From: Mitsuaria sp. PDC51
Lineage (GTDB): Bacteria > Pseudomonadota > Gammaproteobacteria > Burkholderiales > Burkholderiaceae_C
NCBI RefSeq assembly: GCF_900113225.1
Contig: NZ_FOZE01000001.1
Location: forward strand, 2,108,001-2,172,000
Reading direction: 5' to 3'
DNA length: 64,000 nt
The translations under genes were made by a program, and so were the position numbers. Every line of letters begins with the position of its first letter. Position 1 is the first letter of the stretch. Below the pieces are notes generated by a model. The model saw nothing but the letters and a program-made list of their open reading frames with translations, was not told where the DNA came from and did no database searches. Shown in pieces: positions 52,247 to 63,259 of this stretch.

Positions 52247-52708
52247 TCAGCGCGCTGCTTCGGCGGCGATCCAGGCGCGGGCGCGCAGCTGGGCCGCGGC
52301 CATCATCGAGAAGCACTCGTCCCAGATCGGGAAGGCGCCGCTGGCGGCGACCACCAGGCCGTCCAGCCAGACGCCGCCCCACAGCACCGCGTCGTCGGTG
52401 CTCAGGCGGTGCGGCTCCAGCAGCTGCAGCCGCCGGCTGTCCATGCGGTGGCGCCAGGACAGCAGCGCCTTGCGGCGGGCGTAGTCGGCGTAGTCCACGT
52501 CCCAGCGGGCGCGGTCGCCGATCGAGTGCTCCAGCAGCACGCGCGGCTCGGAGGCGCCGTCGCCGCAGGGCACCGAGGGATCGAGCACGACCAGGTGCAG
52601 GACGCCGAGGCCGCTGACCTCCGGCGAGGCCAGTTGGGCGGCGATCGCCGGCGTGATCGCGTCGAGCGCGGCCTGGGCGAGGTCGGGAGTCAGGAAGCGG
52701 CTGCTCAT
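52247..52708 (-). CDS. hypothetical protein at the head of the heptose operon
   Basis: A 153-residue soluble protein with no signal or membrane helix. It has a helical start (LAQAALDAITPAIAAQL), a central strand VLHLVVLDPSV and an aromatic C-terminal half (LLSWRHRMDSRRLQLLEPHR, then GAFPIWDECFSMMAA). I recognise no family. It lies 67 bases upstream of the SDR on the same strand and is probably cotranscribed. The sequence reads like a genuine globular protein rather than a chance frame. Confidence 0.65.
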   Translation of the reverse strand: MSSRFLTPDLAQAALDAITPAIAAQLASPEVSGLGVLHLVVLDPSVPCGDGASEPRVLLEHSIGDRARWDVDYADYARRKALLSWRHRMDSRRLQLLEPHRLSTDDAVLWGGVWLDGLVVAASGAFPIWDECFSMMAAAQLRARAWIAAEAAR

Positions 52709-52869
52709 CGGGGTGTCCGGTGGGGGAAGGAAAAGTCGGACCTTCGTTCAGCAAGGCGCATACCCGCGCCGCGCGTGCCCGGCATGCTGGGCATCACGCT
52801 TGCCATCGAGAGATTCCGGCGCGCCGTGTGGCGCGTCATCCCAGCACATCCACAGCCAGGAGAATCCCC

Positions 52870-53388
52870 ATGCCTTCTTCCACGACCGCGGCCTCGAGCC
52901 GGAAAACCACCGCGCGGCGCGCCACCACGGCCCGGACGAAGACGCCCGACGCCATCGCCCTGCTGCGCGCCGACCACAAGGAGGTCAGCGAGCTCTTCGA
53001 GCAGTTCGAGAAGTCGCGCTCGGCCGCCAAGAAGCAGCAGCTCGTCGCCCAGATCTGCACGGCCCTGACGGTGCATGCGCAGATCGAGGAGGAGATCTTC
53101 TATCCCGAGGTGCAGGCCGCGCTGAAGGACAAGGAGCTGGTCCCCGAGGCCCGCGTCGAGCACCAGAGCATCAAGGACCTGATCGCGGCGGTGCAGGGCG
53201 TCGAGCCCGATGGCGAGGACTACGACGCCAAGGTCAAGGTCATGAGCGAGTGGGTCAAGCACCACGTCAAGGAGGAACAGAACGAGATGTTCCCCAAGGC
53301 GAAGAAAGCCGGGCTGGACCTGGCCGAGCTCGGCGAGCGGCTGCAGCAGCGCAAGGACGAGTTGATGGCCGAGCAGCAGACGCACTGA
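52870..53388 (+). CDS. hemerythrin HHE cation-binding domain protein
   Basis: A 172-residue protein. After a basic, Thr/Ala/Arg-rich N-terminal tail (residues 1-28) comes a four-helix HHE domain with DHKEVSELFEQFEK, HAQIEEEIFYP, EHQSIKDLI and HHVKEEQNEMFP. These supply the His and Glu ligands of a di-iron site that may bind oxygen, peroxide or NO or store iron. The tail resembles a DNA- or RNA-binding extension and is found in several stress hemerythrins. AGGAG precedes the ATG by 7 bases. It is a single gene. Confidence 0.9.
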   Translation: MPSSTTAASSRKTTARRATTARTKTPDAIALLRADHKEVSELFEQFEKSRSAAKKQQLVAQICTALTVHAQIEEEIFYPEVQAALKDKELVPEARVEHQSIKDLIAAVQGVEPDGEDYDAKVKVMSEWVKHHVKEEQNEMFPKAKKAGLDLAELGERLQQRKDELMAEQQTH

Positions 53389-53436
53389 ACGTCCGCGGCG
53401 GGCCCGGGGCGGGCCCGCTTCGCGGTGGCCGGCAGC

Positions 53437-53907
53437 TCACTTCTTCTGGACGATGCTGATGCTGCCGTCGCTCTCCAGGATGGCGATCTTGACGTCGGCG
53501 AGCGAGCAGTCCGCTTCGCGCAGCGCCTTCTCGACATCCAGGTCGCTGAGCCGGTGCCGACGGATCACCTCGGGAAACCACTGGCCATCGCGGCCGATCA
53601 GCACCGGCGATCCCTCCAGCAGCCGCTCGACACGCCGGCTGCGCGAGCCGAAGAAGCCCATCAGGCCGTTCATCACGATCAGCGCGCCAGCCACGATCCA
53701 GGCGCCGGTCACCGATTCCTCGCCGCCGCTCAGGCCATTGCTGACGGCCTCGCTCAGCAGCATGACCACCAGCAGGTCGAACGGTGTGAACTGGCCCACG
53801 GTGCGCTTGCCGGAGAGCCGCACCATGATCAGCAGCGCGAAGTAGATCAGCGCGGCGCGCGCCAGCAGTTCCCAGGGACTGACTTGCAGGTCGAACATCG
53901 AATCCAT
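53437..53907 (-). CDS. DUF421 (YetF-like) membrane protein
   Basis: A 156-residue inner-membrane protein of the DUF421 family. Three N-terminal helices contain [20 protein letters not shown] and [11 protein letters not shown], which are the family's signature. A cytoplasmic alpha-beta domain follows ([20 protein letters not shown]). The function is unknown; members are linked to stress and spore envelope maintenance. The ATG at 53907 is close after GGAG; an ATG three codons later is also possible. It is convergent with the hemerythrin gene. Confidence 0.85.
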   Translation of the reverse strand: MDSMFDLQVSPWELLARAALIYFALLIMVRLSGKRTVGQFTPFDLLVVMLLSEAVSNGLSGGEESVTGAWIVAGALIVMNGLMGFFGSRSRRVERLLEGSPVLIGRDGQWFPEVIRRHRLSDLDVEKALREADCSLADVKIAILESDGSISIVQKK

Positions 53908-54140
53908 CGCTCCGAAGCGCCTTTCGGCGACACCTCGTCGAGGCAAAGGCGGTGCCTGCAACACCGCCGGGCGGCGGGGACGCGCTTCCTTGCCGTCAAC
54001 GCGTCGGCAGCGAATGCCGACCCGCATCGCGGCGTGCTGATCGGAGGCGCCGCTGGCCTGGAAGAAGCCCGCTCGCGGCGGGCCCTGCGGTTGCCGGATT
54101 CGGTGCAAACCCCGCTGTCATCGATGAAGAAAGGCTTCCC

Positions 54141-55319
54141 ATGCTTGCCCTGACCTACCACGGTGCCCATGACGTGCGCGTCGAGACGGTGCCCGATCCG
54201 GTGCTCGCCGCCGACGACGACATCCTGCTGCGTGTCACCGCGACGGCGATCTGCGGGTCCGACCTGCACATCTACCGCGGCAAGATCCCCGACATGAAGG
54301 ACGGGGACATCCTCGGCCACGAGTTCATGGGCGTGGTGGAGGAGGTCGGCCGCGGCGTGACGAAGCTGCGGCGCGGCGACCGGGTGGTCGTGCCCTTCAC
54401 CATCTCCTGCGGCGACTGCTTCTTCTGCGGCCGCAAGCTGTTCGCTGCCTGCGAGAACACCAATCCCGGCCGCGGCGCGATCCTGAACAAGAAGGACATC
54501 CGCGCCGGCGCGGGCCTGTTCGGCTACAGCCACCTGTACGGCGGGTATCCCGGCGGCCAGGCGCAGTACGTGCGGGTGCCCAAGGCCGACGTCGGCCCGC
54601 TGGTGATCCCGGACACGCAGCTGAGCGACGAGCAGGTGCTCTTCCTGTCCGACATCCTGCCCACCGGCTACCAGGCGGCGCTGAACGCGCAGGTGACGGC
54701 GGGCTCGACGATCGCGATCTTCGGCGCCGGGCCGGTCGGCATGATGGCGGCGGCCAGCGCGCGGCTGCTCGGCGCCGAGCGCATCTTCATGGTGGACCAC
54801 CATCCCTACCGGCTGGCCTTCGCCAAGGAGACCTACGGCGTGCTGCCGATCGACTTCGACCAGATCGACGATCCGGCGGCTTTCATCATCGAGCAGACCG
54901 ACCACCGCGGCGTCGACGCGTCGATCGACGCCGTCGGCTTCGAGGCCAAGGGCAGCACGGTGGAGACGGTGCTGTCGACGCTCAAGCTCGAGGGCTCCAG
55001 CGGCACCTCGCTGCGCTGGGCGATCGCGGCGACGCGCCGCGGCGGCATCGTCAGCGTGCCTGGCGTCTATGCCGGGTTCATCCACGGCTTCCTGTTCGGC
55101 GACGCCTTCGAGAAGGGGCTGAGCTTCACCAGCGGCCAGACGCATGCGCAGCGCTTCATGCCCGAGCTGCTGCGCCACATCGAGCGCGGCGAGCTCAAGC
55201 CCGACCTGATCGTCAGCCACCGGATGCCGCTGGTCGAGGCGGCGCGCGGTTACGAGATCTTCAACAAGAAGGAAGAGGACTGCCGCAAGGTGGTGCTGAC
55301 GCCGTTCGGGTTCAGCTGA
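54141..55319 (+). CDS. zinc-dependent alcohol dehydrogenase, formaldehyde-dehydrogenase-like
   Basis: A 392-residue MDR. Catalytic zinc ligands are Cys in [11 protein letters not shown] and His-Glu in [12 protein letters not shown]; the structural zinc site is [15 protein letters not shown]. The NAD motif is [11 protein letters not shown], with [13 protein letters not shown] following. This subgroup resembles glutathione-independent formaldehyde dehydrogenases, but its substrate is not known. AAAGG lies about 8 bases before the ATG. It probably forms a transcript with the SDR that follows 35 bases later. Confidence 0.88.
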   Translation: MLALTYHGAHDVRVETVPDPVLAADDDILLRVTATAICGSDLHIYRGKIPDMKDGDILGHEFMGVVEEVGRGVTKLRRGDRVVVPFTISCGDCFFCGRKLFAACENTNPGRGAILNKKDIRAGAGLFGYSHLYGGYPGGQAQYVRVPKADVGPLVIPDTQLSDEQVLFLSDILPTGYQAALNAQVTAGSTIAIFGAGPVGMMAAASARLLGAERIFMVDHHPYRLAFAKETYGVLPIDFDQIDDPAAFIIEQTDHRGVDASIDAVGFEAKGSTVETVLSTLKLEGSSGTSLRWAIAATRRGGIVSVPGVYAGFIHGFLFGDAFEKGLSFTSGQTHAQRFMPELLRHIERGELKPDLIVSHRMPLVEAARGYEIFNKKEEDCRKVVLTPFGFS

Positions 55320-55354
55320 GCCGTCTTCCGATCCATGTTTCCAAGGAGTCCACG

Positions 55355-57440
<2,086 letters not shown>

Positions 57441-57498
57441 TTGCGAGCGAGCCGCCGGCCCTCGCCGCGATCGGCGGCGGGCGGCCGGCGCGCCGGCG

Positions 57499-58284
57499 TC
57501 ACGACTGCAGCGCCTGCGCCTCGAGCTGCGCCTTGAGGCCGTCGGGCAGCTTCAGCTGCCGGGCGAGTTCGTCGAGGTAGGCGCGTTCCATGAAGCTGGT
57601 CTCGTCGACCATCAGCAGGGTCGCCAGGTACATCTCGGCAGCGATCTCCGGCGTCGTGGCCGCCTGCGCCACGGCCGCCGGATCGAGCGGCCGGCGCAGC
57701 GCGTCCTCGTGCCAGCGGCGCAGCTCGGCATCGCCGTCCAGGCGGGCCAGTTCGTTCTCGATGAGCTCGCGCTCGCGGTCGTCGAGGTGACCGTCGGCCT
57801 TGGCCGCCGCGATCATCGCCAGCAGCACCGCGCGGCTGTGCTGCTCCGCCTCCGCCGGCGGCACGCGGTCCAGCGTGCGCGGTTCAGCCGCCACGGCGCC
57901 CGGCGTCCACGTCGCCGAAGCGGTCGATCCGCCCGGCCGTGCCGCGCCTGCGCCGCCCGAGGCGCTCGCCCCCTGGGCCTGCTGCTGCGCCTGCCAGCTC
58001 GTGTAGGCCTTGTAGGCCATCAGCCCGAGCGCCGCGATGCTGCCGTACTTCAAGGCCTTGCCGCCGTAGCTGCGGCCGCGCTTGCTGCCCAGCAGCGCAC
58101 CCAGCACGCCGGCCGCACCGGCGCCGGCTCCCAGCTTGCCCAGGCCGCCGAGATTGGCGAGGTCGCCCAGGCTGCCCAGCCCGCCGAGCCCGCCCGATCC
58201 GCCGCGGCTCATGCCGCCACCGCGGCCTTCGAGCAGGTCACGTCCGGATCTCAGCAATTGGTCCAGAAGTCCATGTGCGCTCAT
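57499..58284 (-). CDS. DUF533/TerB-like protein
   Basis: A 261-residue protein in two parts. The N-terminal 90 residues are Gly-rich (GGLGGLGSLGDLANLGGLGK) with one hydrophobic stretch (LKYGSIAALGLMAYKAY). The C-terminal DUF533/TerB-like helical domain has RAVLLAMIAAAKADGHLDDR and AAEMYLATLLMVDETSFMER, the acidic pattern thought to bind metal. YebE/DUF533 proteins are stress-induced inner-membrane proteins. The ATG at 58284 has AAGGGG upstream. It is convergent with frmA, and the 58-base gap contains a palindrome (57484-57497). Confidence 0.85.
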   Translation of the reverse strand: MSAHGLLDQLLRSGRDLLEGRGGGMSRGGSGGLGGLGSLGDLANLGGLGKLGAGAGAAGVLGALLGSKRGRSYGGKALKYGSIAALGLMAYKAYTSWQAQQQAQGASASGGAGAARPGGSTASATWTPGAVAAEPRTLDRVPPAEAEQHSRAVLLAMIAAAKADGHLDDRERELIENELARLDGDAELRRWHEDALRRPLDPAAVAQAATTPEIAAEMYLATLLMVDETSFMERAYLDELARQLKLPDGLKAQLEAQALQS

Positions 58285-58456
58285 CGTCTGCCCCTTGTCA
58301 TGTGAAGCGAAAGCCTGCCAGTTGAGGCCGGGCCACAGCATCCCCAAGACCCCATGGGGCTGCGGGAGACGACGGGCCGGCGGTCTTGATCGTCGCGGCC
58401 GTCGATGCTAGGGCATGGTGGCCGTCGATGTCGCCGCGCCTCCGCGGCGGAGCCCT

Positions 58457-58663
58457 TCAGCGCGTCTCGCGCCAGCCCAGCACCCGGGCTGGAAGGAACA
58501 GGATGGCCTTGAGCAGGGCGAAGACCGCCTCGACGCTCAGGCCGATCAGCCGGAACGGCAGCGTCAGCAGCCACACGATCGGCCACATCACCAGCGCCAG
58601 CAAGGCCAGCGGCCAGCACAGCACGAACAGGACCAGCCAGCACAACAGGCCGAAGAAACTCAT
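58457..58663 (-). CDS. small two-helix membrane protein
   Basis: A 68-residue hydrophobic protein starting MSFFGLLCWLVLFVLCWPLA, with two helices and a short basic end (RVLGWRETR). AAGGAG lies 7 bases before the ATG, a strong signal. It belongs to a widespread unnamed group of short envelope proteins in proteobacteria, I think, but I cannot name it. It precedes the DUF533 gene on the same strand with a 172-base gap. Confidence 0.7.
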   Translation of the reverse strand: MSFFGLLCWLVLFVLCWPLALLALVMWPIVWLLTLPFRLIGLSVEAVFALLKAILFLPARVLGWRETR

Positions 58664-58772
58664 GACGTACTCCTTGGTTCGCAACACCGCGCCGGGTCGA
58701 CGCGGCAGGGCGGCACCATAGCGCTGGCCGCGGCGTCATGCGGCCATCGCGCGACAGACCGGCGCATCGGGC

Positions 58773-59738
58773 TCATGGACTGCGCATGAGCGCTCCGAAC
58801 GCCTGCGCCAGATGCTCGACGAATTGCCGGACCCGGGCCGTTCCCTGGACGCGCTGCGGATAGACGGCATAGATGTCGGCGTCCGGCGTCTCCCAGTCGG
58901 GCAGCACCTGCACCAGGCGCCCGCTGGCGAGGAAACGCGCGATGTCCCATTCCGCGCGCATCAGGATGCCGTGACCGTCGAGCGCCCAGTTCACCGCGAT
59001 CTCGCCATCGTTGGTGGTCAGCGCGCCGCGCGTCTTCACCGCCTCGGTCACCGTCTTGCGGCCGCGCCGCGCGCTCAGTCGCCACAGCCCGTAGGCCTCC
59101 TCGCCCTGGCGGATGCCGATGCAGTCGTGACGCACCAGCTCGGCTGGCGTCTTCGGGGTGCCATGCCTCGCCAGGTAGGCGGGGGACGCGCACAGCAGCC
59201 GGCGGTTGGACGCGATCCGCCGTGCGATGACCCGCGCATCGGGCGGCGGGCCGAAACGGATGCAGACGTCGAAGGCGTCCTCGTGCAGCGGCGGCGGATT
59301 GACCGACAGTTGCAGCTGCACCTGCAGCTTCGGATGCTGGCGCGCGAAGCTCGAGATCAGCGGCGCGATGTGCGTGCGGCCGAAGCCCAGCGTCGCGTTC
59401 ACCCGCAGCAGGCCGCTCGCGGTGCCGCCGCTGGCGCTGAGCAGTTCCTGCAGGTCGTCGATCGCGGCCAGGATGCGCCGCGCATGGTCCAGGTAGAGCT
59501 CGCCTTCCTGCGTCAGGCTCATGCGGCGCGTCGTGCGGCTGAGCAGCGGCGTGCCGATCCGGCTCTCCATCTGCGACAGGTGCTTGCTCACCGCGGCGGT
59601 GGTAATGCCGAGCTCGCGCGCGGCGGCGCTGAGGCTGCCGGCGCTGCACAGCGTCGAGAAGAAGCTCAGGTCCGCCGGTGCGATCGCCGCCCCGGGCATG
59701 GCCGCGGCTTCCCTGCGCGGCGAGGTCTTGGATGCCAT
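58773..59738 (-). CDS. LysR-family transcriptional regulator
   Basis: A 321-residue LysR regulator. The winged-helix domain (about 15-75) reads LSFFSTLCSAGSLSAAAREL then TTAAVSKHLSQMESRIGTPL, and the co-inducer domain follows (FGRTHIAPLISSF). It is divergent from the tartrate/malate dehydrogenase gene, the classic layout for a LysR activator of its neighbour in tartrate utilisation. The ATG at 59738 is taken; an internal ATG 13 codons on is possible. The 143-base intergenic region should hold its operator. Confidence 0.88.
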   Translation of the reverse strand: MASKTSPRREAAAMPGAAIAPADLSFFSTLCSAGSLSAAARELGITTAAVSKHLSQMESRIGTPLLSRTTRRMSLTQEGELYLDHARRILAAIDDLQELLSASGGTASGLLRVNATLGFGRTHIAPLISSFARQHPKLQVQLQLSVNPPPLHEDAFDVCIRFGPPPDARVIARRIASNRRLLCASPAYLARHGTPKTPAELVRHDCIGIRQGEEAYGLWRLSARRGRKTVTEAVKTRGALTTNDGEIAVNWALDGHGILMRAEWDIARFLASGRLVQVLPDWETPDADIYAVYPQRVQGTARVRQFVEHLAQAFGALMRSP

Positions 59739-59817
59739 GCCGATGGCCCCTCCGATTGTTGAATCCAGGTTAAGGACGGCTTGAATGTAGCCGCGATCCA
59801 TGGCAGTCGCCGTTCCC

Positions 59818-59823
59818 TAGAGT
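59818..59823 (+). promoter_or_regulatory. candidate -10 element (TAGAGT) before the dehydrogenase gene
   Basis: CCTAGAGTCG lies 58 bases before the ATG at 59882, giving a leader of about 52 nt. No -35 matches, as expected if LysR activates this promoter. Confidence 0.35.
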
Positions 59824-59881
59824 CGATCCCGAGACGCCTCACCTGAGGCCGCTTTGGACACGAGACCGGAGACCCATTCCC

Positions 59882-60955
59882 ATGAAGACCTATCGCATCG
59901 CCACGATCCCCGGCGACGGCATCGGCAAGGAAGTCATTCCCGCCGGCCGCGAGGTGCTGGAGGCGCTCGCCGCCACGACCGATCGCTTCCGCTTCGACTT
60001 CGAGCACTTCGGCTGGGGCGGCGACTGGCACCGCGCGCACGGCGAGATGATGCCGGCCGACGGCCTGGAGGCGCTGCGCGACAAGGACGCGATCCTGTTC
60101 GGCTCGGCCGGCGACCCGGACATCCCGGACCACATCACGCTGTGGGGCCTGCGGCTGAAGATCTGCCAGGGCTTCGACCAGTACGCCAACGTGCGGCCCA
60201 CCCGCGTGCTGCCTGGCATCGACGCGCCGCTCAAGCGCTGCGGACCGCGCGACCTGGACTGGGTGATCGTGCGCGAGAACTCCGAGGGCGAGTACGCCGG
60301 TGTCGGTGGCCGCGTCCACCAGGGCCATCCGATCGAGGCCGCGACGGACGTGTCCGTCATGACGCGCGCCGGCGTCGAGCGGATCATGCGCTTCGCCTTC
60401 AAGCTGGCGCAGTCGCGGCCGCGCAAGCTGCTGACGGTGATCACCAAGAGCAACGCGCAACGCCATGCGATGGTCATGTGGGACGAGATCGCCGCGCAGG
60501 TCGCCGTGGAGTTTCCCGACGTCACCTGGGGCAAGGAGCTGGTCGACGCCGCGACCGCGCGCATGGTCAACAAGCCGGCGACGCTGGACACCATCGTGGC
60601 GACCAACCTGCATGCCGACATCCTCAGCGACCTGGCGGCCGCGCTCGCCGGCAGCCTGGGCATCGCGCCGACGGGCAACATCGACCCGGAACGCCGCTAT
60701 CCCTCGATGTTCGAGCCGATCCACGGCTCGGCCTTCGACATCATGGGCCGCGGCCTGGCCAATCCGATCGGCACCTTCTGGTCCGCGGTGATGCTGCTGG
60801 AACACCTGGGCGAGGACGACGCCGCCCGGCGCCTGATGCACGCCATCGAATCGGTGACCGCCAATCCGGCGCTGCACACCGGCGACCTCGGCGGCCAGGC
60901 GAAGACCACCGATGTCACCGCCGCAGTGATCGCCGCGCTCCGCCACGCCGCATAG
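59882..60955 (+). CDS. tartrate/D-malate dehydrogenase (isopropylmalate-dehydrogenase family)
   Basis: A 357-residue beta-decarboxylating dehydrogenase of the tartrate dehydrogenase type (DmlA/TtuC). TIPGDGIGKEVIPAG, LFGSAGDPDIPDHITLWG and VRENSEGEYAGVGG are the family motifs. The substrate and metal residues are present (Asp in DILSDLAAALAGSLG), and the NAD-specific GNIDPERRYPSMFEPIHGSA loop is typical of tartrate dehydrogenase. It should oxidise L-tartrate, meso-tartrate or D-malate using Mn2+. Together with the Bug receptor downstream and the divergent LysR it looks like a small dicarboxylate-use unit. Confidence 0.9.
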   Translation: MKTYRIATIPGDGIGKEVIPAGREVLEALAATTDRFRFDFEHFGWGGDWHRAHGEMMPADGLEALRDKDAILFGSAGDPDIPDHITLWGLRLKICQGFDQYANVRPTRVLPGIDAPLKRCGPRDLDWVIVRENSEGEYAGVGGRVHQGHPIEAATDVSVMTRAGVERIMRFAFKLAQSRPRKLLTVITKSNAQRHAMVMWDEIAAQVAVEFPDVTWGKELVDAATARMVNKPATLDTIVATNLHADILSDLAAALAGSLGIAPTGNIDPERRYPSMFEPIHGSAFDIMGRGLANPIGTFWSAVMLLEHLGEDDAARRLMHAIESVTANPALHTGDLGGQAKTTDVTAAVIAALRHAA

Positions 60956-60983
60956 CACCACGTCGCACCGCGCAGCCGCTCAC

Positions 60984-61030
60984 CTGTCTTGCTCCCTCTC
61001 CCGCTTGCGGGAGAGGGCAGGGGTGAGGGC
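60984..61030 (-). repeat. REP-like extragenic palindrome, copy 2
   Basis: Arms CCCTCTCCCGC (60994-61004) and GCGGGAGAGGG (61007-61017) are followed by CAGGGGTGAGGGC. The reverse complement aligns with copy 1 at 20899-20943 nearly base for base, including the CCCTCACCCC flank, so the two are in opposite orientation. It lies between the dehydrogenase and Bug genes and may lower expression of the latter. Confidence 0.8.
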
Positions 61031-61074
61031 CGCACCCGCCCGAGTGGCCCCAGAGCCATCGATCAGGAGACCCC

Positions 61075-62079
61075 ATGAGCCTTTCGACCCTCCACCGCGC
61101 CCGACGCGCGCTGCTCGCCACCGCGATCGGCCTGACCGTCGCCGCGCCCGCGCTGCTCGCACCGGCGGCCTTCGCCCAGCCCTGGCCGACCAAGCCGGTC
61201 ACCCTGGTCGTGCCTTTCCCCGCCGGCGGCACCACCGACGTGCTGGCCCGCGCGCTGGCGGAGAAGCTCCAGCAGAGCCTGGGCCAGCCGGTGATCGTCG
61301 AGAGCCGCCCCGGCGCGGGCGCGACGCTCGGAGCCGACTACGTCGCCAAGGCCAAGCCGGACGGCTACACGTTGCTGATCGGCGCGGTCCACCACACGAT
61401 CGCGAGCAGCGTCTACAAGAAACTGCCTTACGACTTCCAGAAGGACTTCGTGCCGATCACCGGCCTGGCGCTGGTGCCCAACGTGCTGGTCGTCAATGCG
61501 GGCGCGACGCCGGCGAAGTCGGTGGCCGAGCTGGTCGCGGCGCTGAAGGCCCATCCAGGCCAATGGAGCTACGGCTCCAACGGCAACGGCACCGCGCAGC
61601 ACCTGATCGGTACCCAGTTCCAGAACGCCACCGGCACCACGCTCCTGCACGTGCCCTACAAGGGCAGCGGCCCACTCGCCACCGACCTGCTCGGCGCGCA
61701 GATCCAGATGTCCTTCGACACCATCACGCCGGTGCTGCCGCACATCAAGGCCGGCAAGCTGCGCGCGCTGGCGGTCACGACGGCCCGGCGCTCCAGCGCG
61801 CTGCCCGACGTGCCGACGCTGGAGGAAGCGGGGCTCAAGGGTTTCGACATCGGCACCTGGTTCGGCGTGCTGGCGCCGGCGGCGACGCCCCGGGACATCG
61901 TCGCCCGCCTGAACGCGGAGATGGTGAAGGTGATCCAGGCGCCGGAGTTCCGCAAGCGCATGGACGAGATCGGCGCCGAGCCGACCGGTGGCAGCAGCGA
62001 GCAACTGGCCGCGCAGATCCGCAGCGAGACCAGCAGGTTCGCGAAGCTGGTGAAGGACGCGAACGTCCAGATCGAGTGA
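61075..62079 (+). CDS. Bug/TctC-family periplasmic solute receptor (second)
   Basis: A 334-residue receptor. A signal peptide (ending AAFAQPWP) is followed by the canonical Bug start KPVTLVVPFPAGGTTDVLAR, then GSNGNGTAQHLIG, VPYKGSGPLATDLLGAQIQM and the C-terminal SRFAKLVKDANVQIE. The residue pattern is closer to the classic Bug proteins than the receptor at 18710. AGGAGA precedes the ATG. It probably binds the carboxylate (tartrate or malate) used by the dehydrogenase upstream. No TctAB genes are present in the window. Confidence 0.9.
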   Translation: MSLSTLHRARRALLATAIGLTVAAPALLAPAAFAQPWPTKPVTLVVPFPAGGTTDVLARALAEKLQQSLGQPVIVESRPGAGATLGADYVAKAKPDGYTLLIGAVHHTIASSVYKKLPYDFQKDFVPITGLALVPNVLVVNAGATPAKSVAELVAALKAHPGQWSYGSNGNGTAQHLIGTQFQNATGTTLLHVPYKGSGPLATDLLGAQIQMSFDTITPVLPHIKAGKLRALAVTTARRSSALPDVPTLEEAGLKGFDIGTWFGVLAPAATPRDIVARLNAEMVKVIQAPEFRKRMDEIGAEPTGGSSEQLAAQIRSETSRFAKLVKDANVQIE

Positions 62080-62164
62080 GGGCCGCCGGGGTGGGCCGAG
62101 CCCTCCATCATCTCTCCACGATCCGTCCACGAAGGGTCCATGCAGGCGTCCCAGACTGGGCGCC

Positions 62165-63259
62165 ATGGCTTCCCCCTCACTTCCTCCGCTGACCATCGTC
62201 CATGTCGTCTTCTCGTCCCGCCTGGCCGGCGCGGAACGGCATGCGCTCGACCTCGCCGCCGCGCAGGCCGCGGCCGGCCACCGCGTCCACGTGGTCACCC
62301 GCGGCAGCACGGCGCTGTGCCGCGCCATGCCGGCGGGCGTCGACCACCATGTGCTGGCGCTGCCGCTGTGGCGCGGCACCCGCCTGGATGCGCTGCTGCG
62401 CCGGCTGGGCGCGGACCTCTGCCACGGCCACCTCGGCCCCGCCTGCAAGACCGTCGCCCGCTGCAAGGCGGCGCTGCGCTTCGGCACGCTGCACGTCGGC
62501 TACAAGGCCCATCACCACGAGCGACTCGACGGCCTGATCTGCGTCAACCAGGCGCAGTGGGACTCGCTCGGCGACTACCTCGGCGCGGCGCGCGTGATCT
62601 ACAACTGGCCGCCGCGATCGGATCAGCCCAAGGCCCCGGGCGAAGCGCCGCCGCGGCCGGGCCTGCGCGAGCAGCTCAAGCTGGCCGACGACCAGGTGCT
62701 CGTCGGCACCGTCGCCCGGCTGCATCGCAGCAAGGGGGTCGATCTGTTGATCCGGGCGTTCTCGCGGCATGCGCCGGGCCACGCGGTGCTGGCCATCCTC
62801 GGCGAGGGTCGGGAGGCGAGGGCGCTGAAGCGGCTGGCCGCGGGTCATCCCGGCATCCACTTCCTCGGCTTCCGCGACGACGTCGACGCGGTGCTGGAGG
62901 ACATGGACCTGTTCGTCTCCCCCTCGCGCGAGGAGGCGCTGCCGCTGGCGGTGCTGGAGGCGATGCGCGCCGGGTTGCCCATCGTGGCCACGCGCACGAA
63001 CGGGCTGCAGCAGCTGTTGTCGGACGCGCCGGCGACGCTCGTGCCGGTGGAGGACGTGACCGCGCTGGGCACGGCCTTGCAGGCGAGCATCCGCGGCCTG
63101 CGCCTGCCGGGGCATGGCCGGGTGCGGTCACGCGTCGCTTATGACCTGTCGCCCTATGACCGGGACCTGGCGGTCGCCCGCATCGAGGCCTTCTATCGCT
63201 CGCTGATGCCGACGTCGATGCCAACGTCAACGTCAGCGCTCGGCGGCTCCTACGCCTGA
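62165..63259 (+). CDS. glycosyltransferase family 4
   Basis: A 364-residue GT4. IVHVVFSSRLAGAERHALDL begins the acceptor domain, VARLHRSKGVDLLIRAF and FVSPSREEALPLAVLEAMRAGLP form the donor site with the Glu-x7-Glu motif. Many His and Arg between residues 40 and 130 are normal for lipopolysaccharide enzymes. The last 15 residues (MPTSMPTSTSALGGSYA) are a short repeat. It stands alone, away from the glycan island, 86 bases after the Bug gene and overlapping the convergent kinase gene by 27 bases at its end. Confidence 0.87.
   Translation: MASPSLPPLTIVHVVFSSRLAGAERHALDLAAAQAAAGHRVHVVTRGSTALCRAMPAGVDHHVLALPLWRGTRLDALLRRLGADLCHGHLGPACKTVARCKAALRFGTLHVGYKAHHHERLDGLICVNQAQWDSLGDYLGAARVIYNWPPRSDQPKAPGEAPPRPGLREQLKLADDQVLVGTVARLHRSKGVDLLIRAFSRHAPGHAVLAILGEGREARALKRLAAGHPGIHFLGFRDDVDAVLEDMDLFVSPSREEALPLAVLEAMRAGLPIVATRTNGLQQLLSDAPATLVPVEDVTALGTALQASIRGLRLPGHGRVRSRVAYDLSPYDRDLAVARIEAFYRSLMPTSMPTSTSALGGSYA

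Noticed and set aside
57484..57497. GCCGGCGCGCCGGC palindrome between frmA and the DUF533 gene
   Set aside because: It is perfectly symmetric but made only of G and C, which is frequent by chance here. It has no loop or T-run, so I do not call it a terminator.
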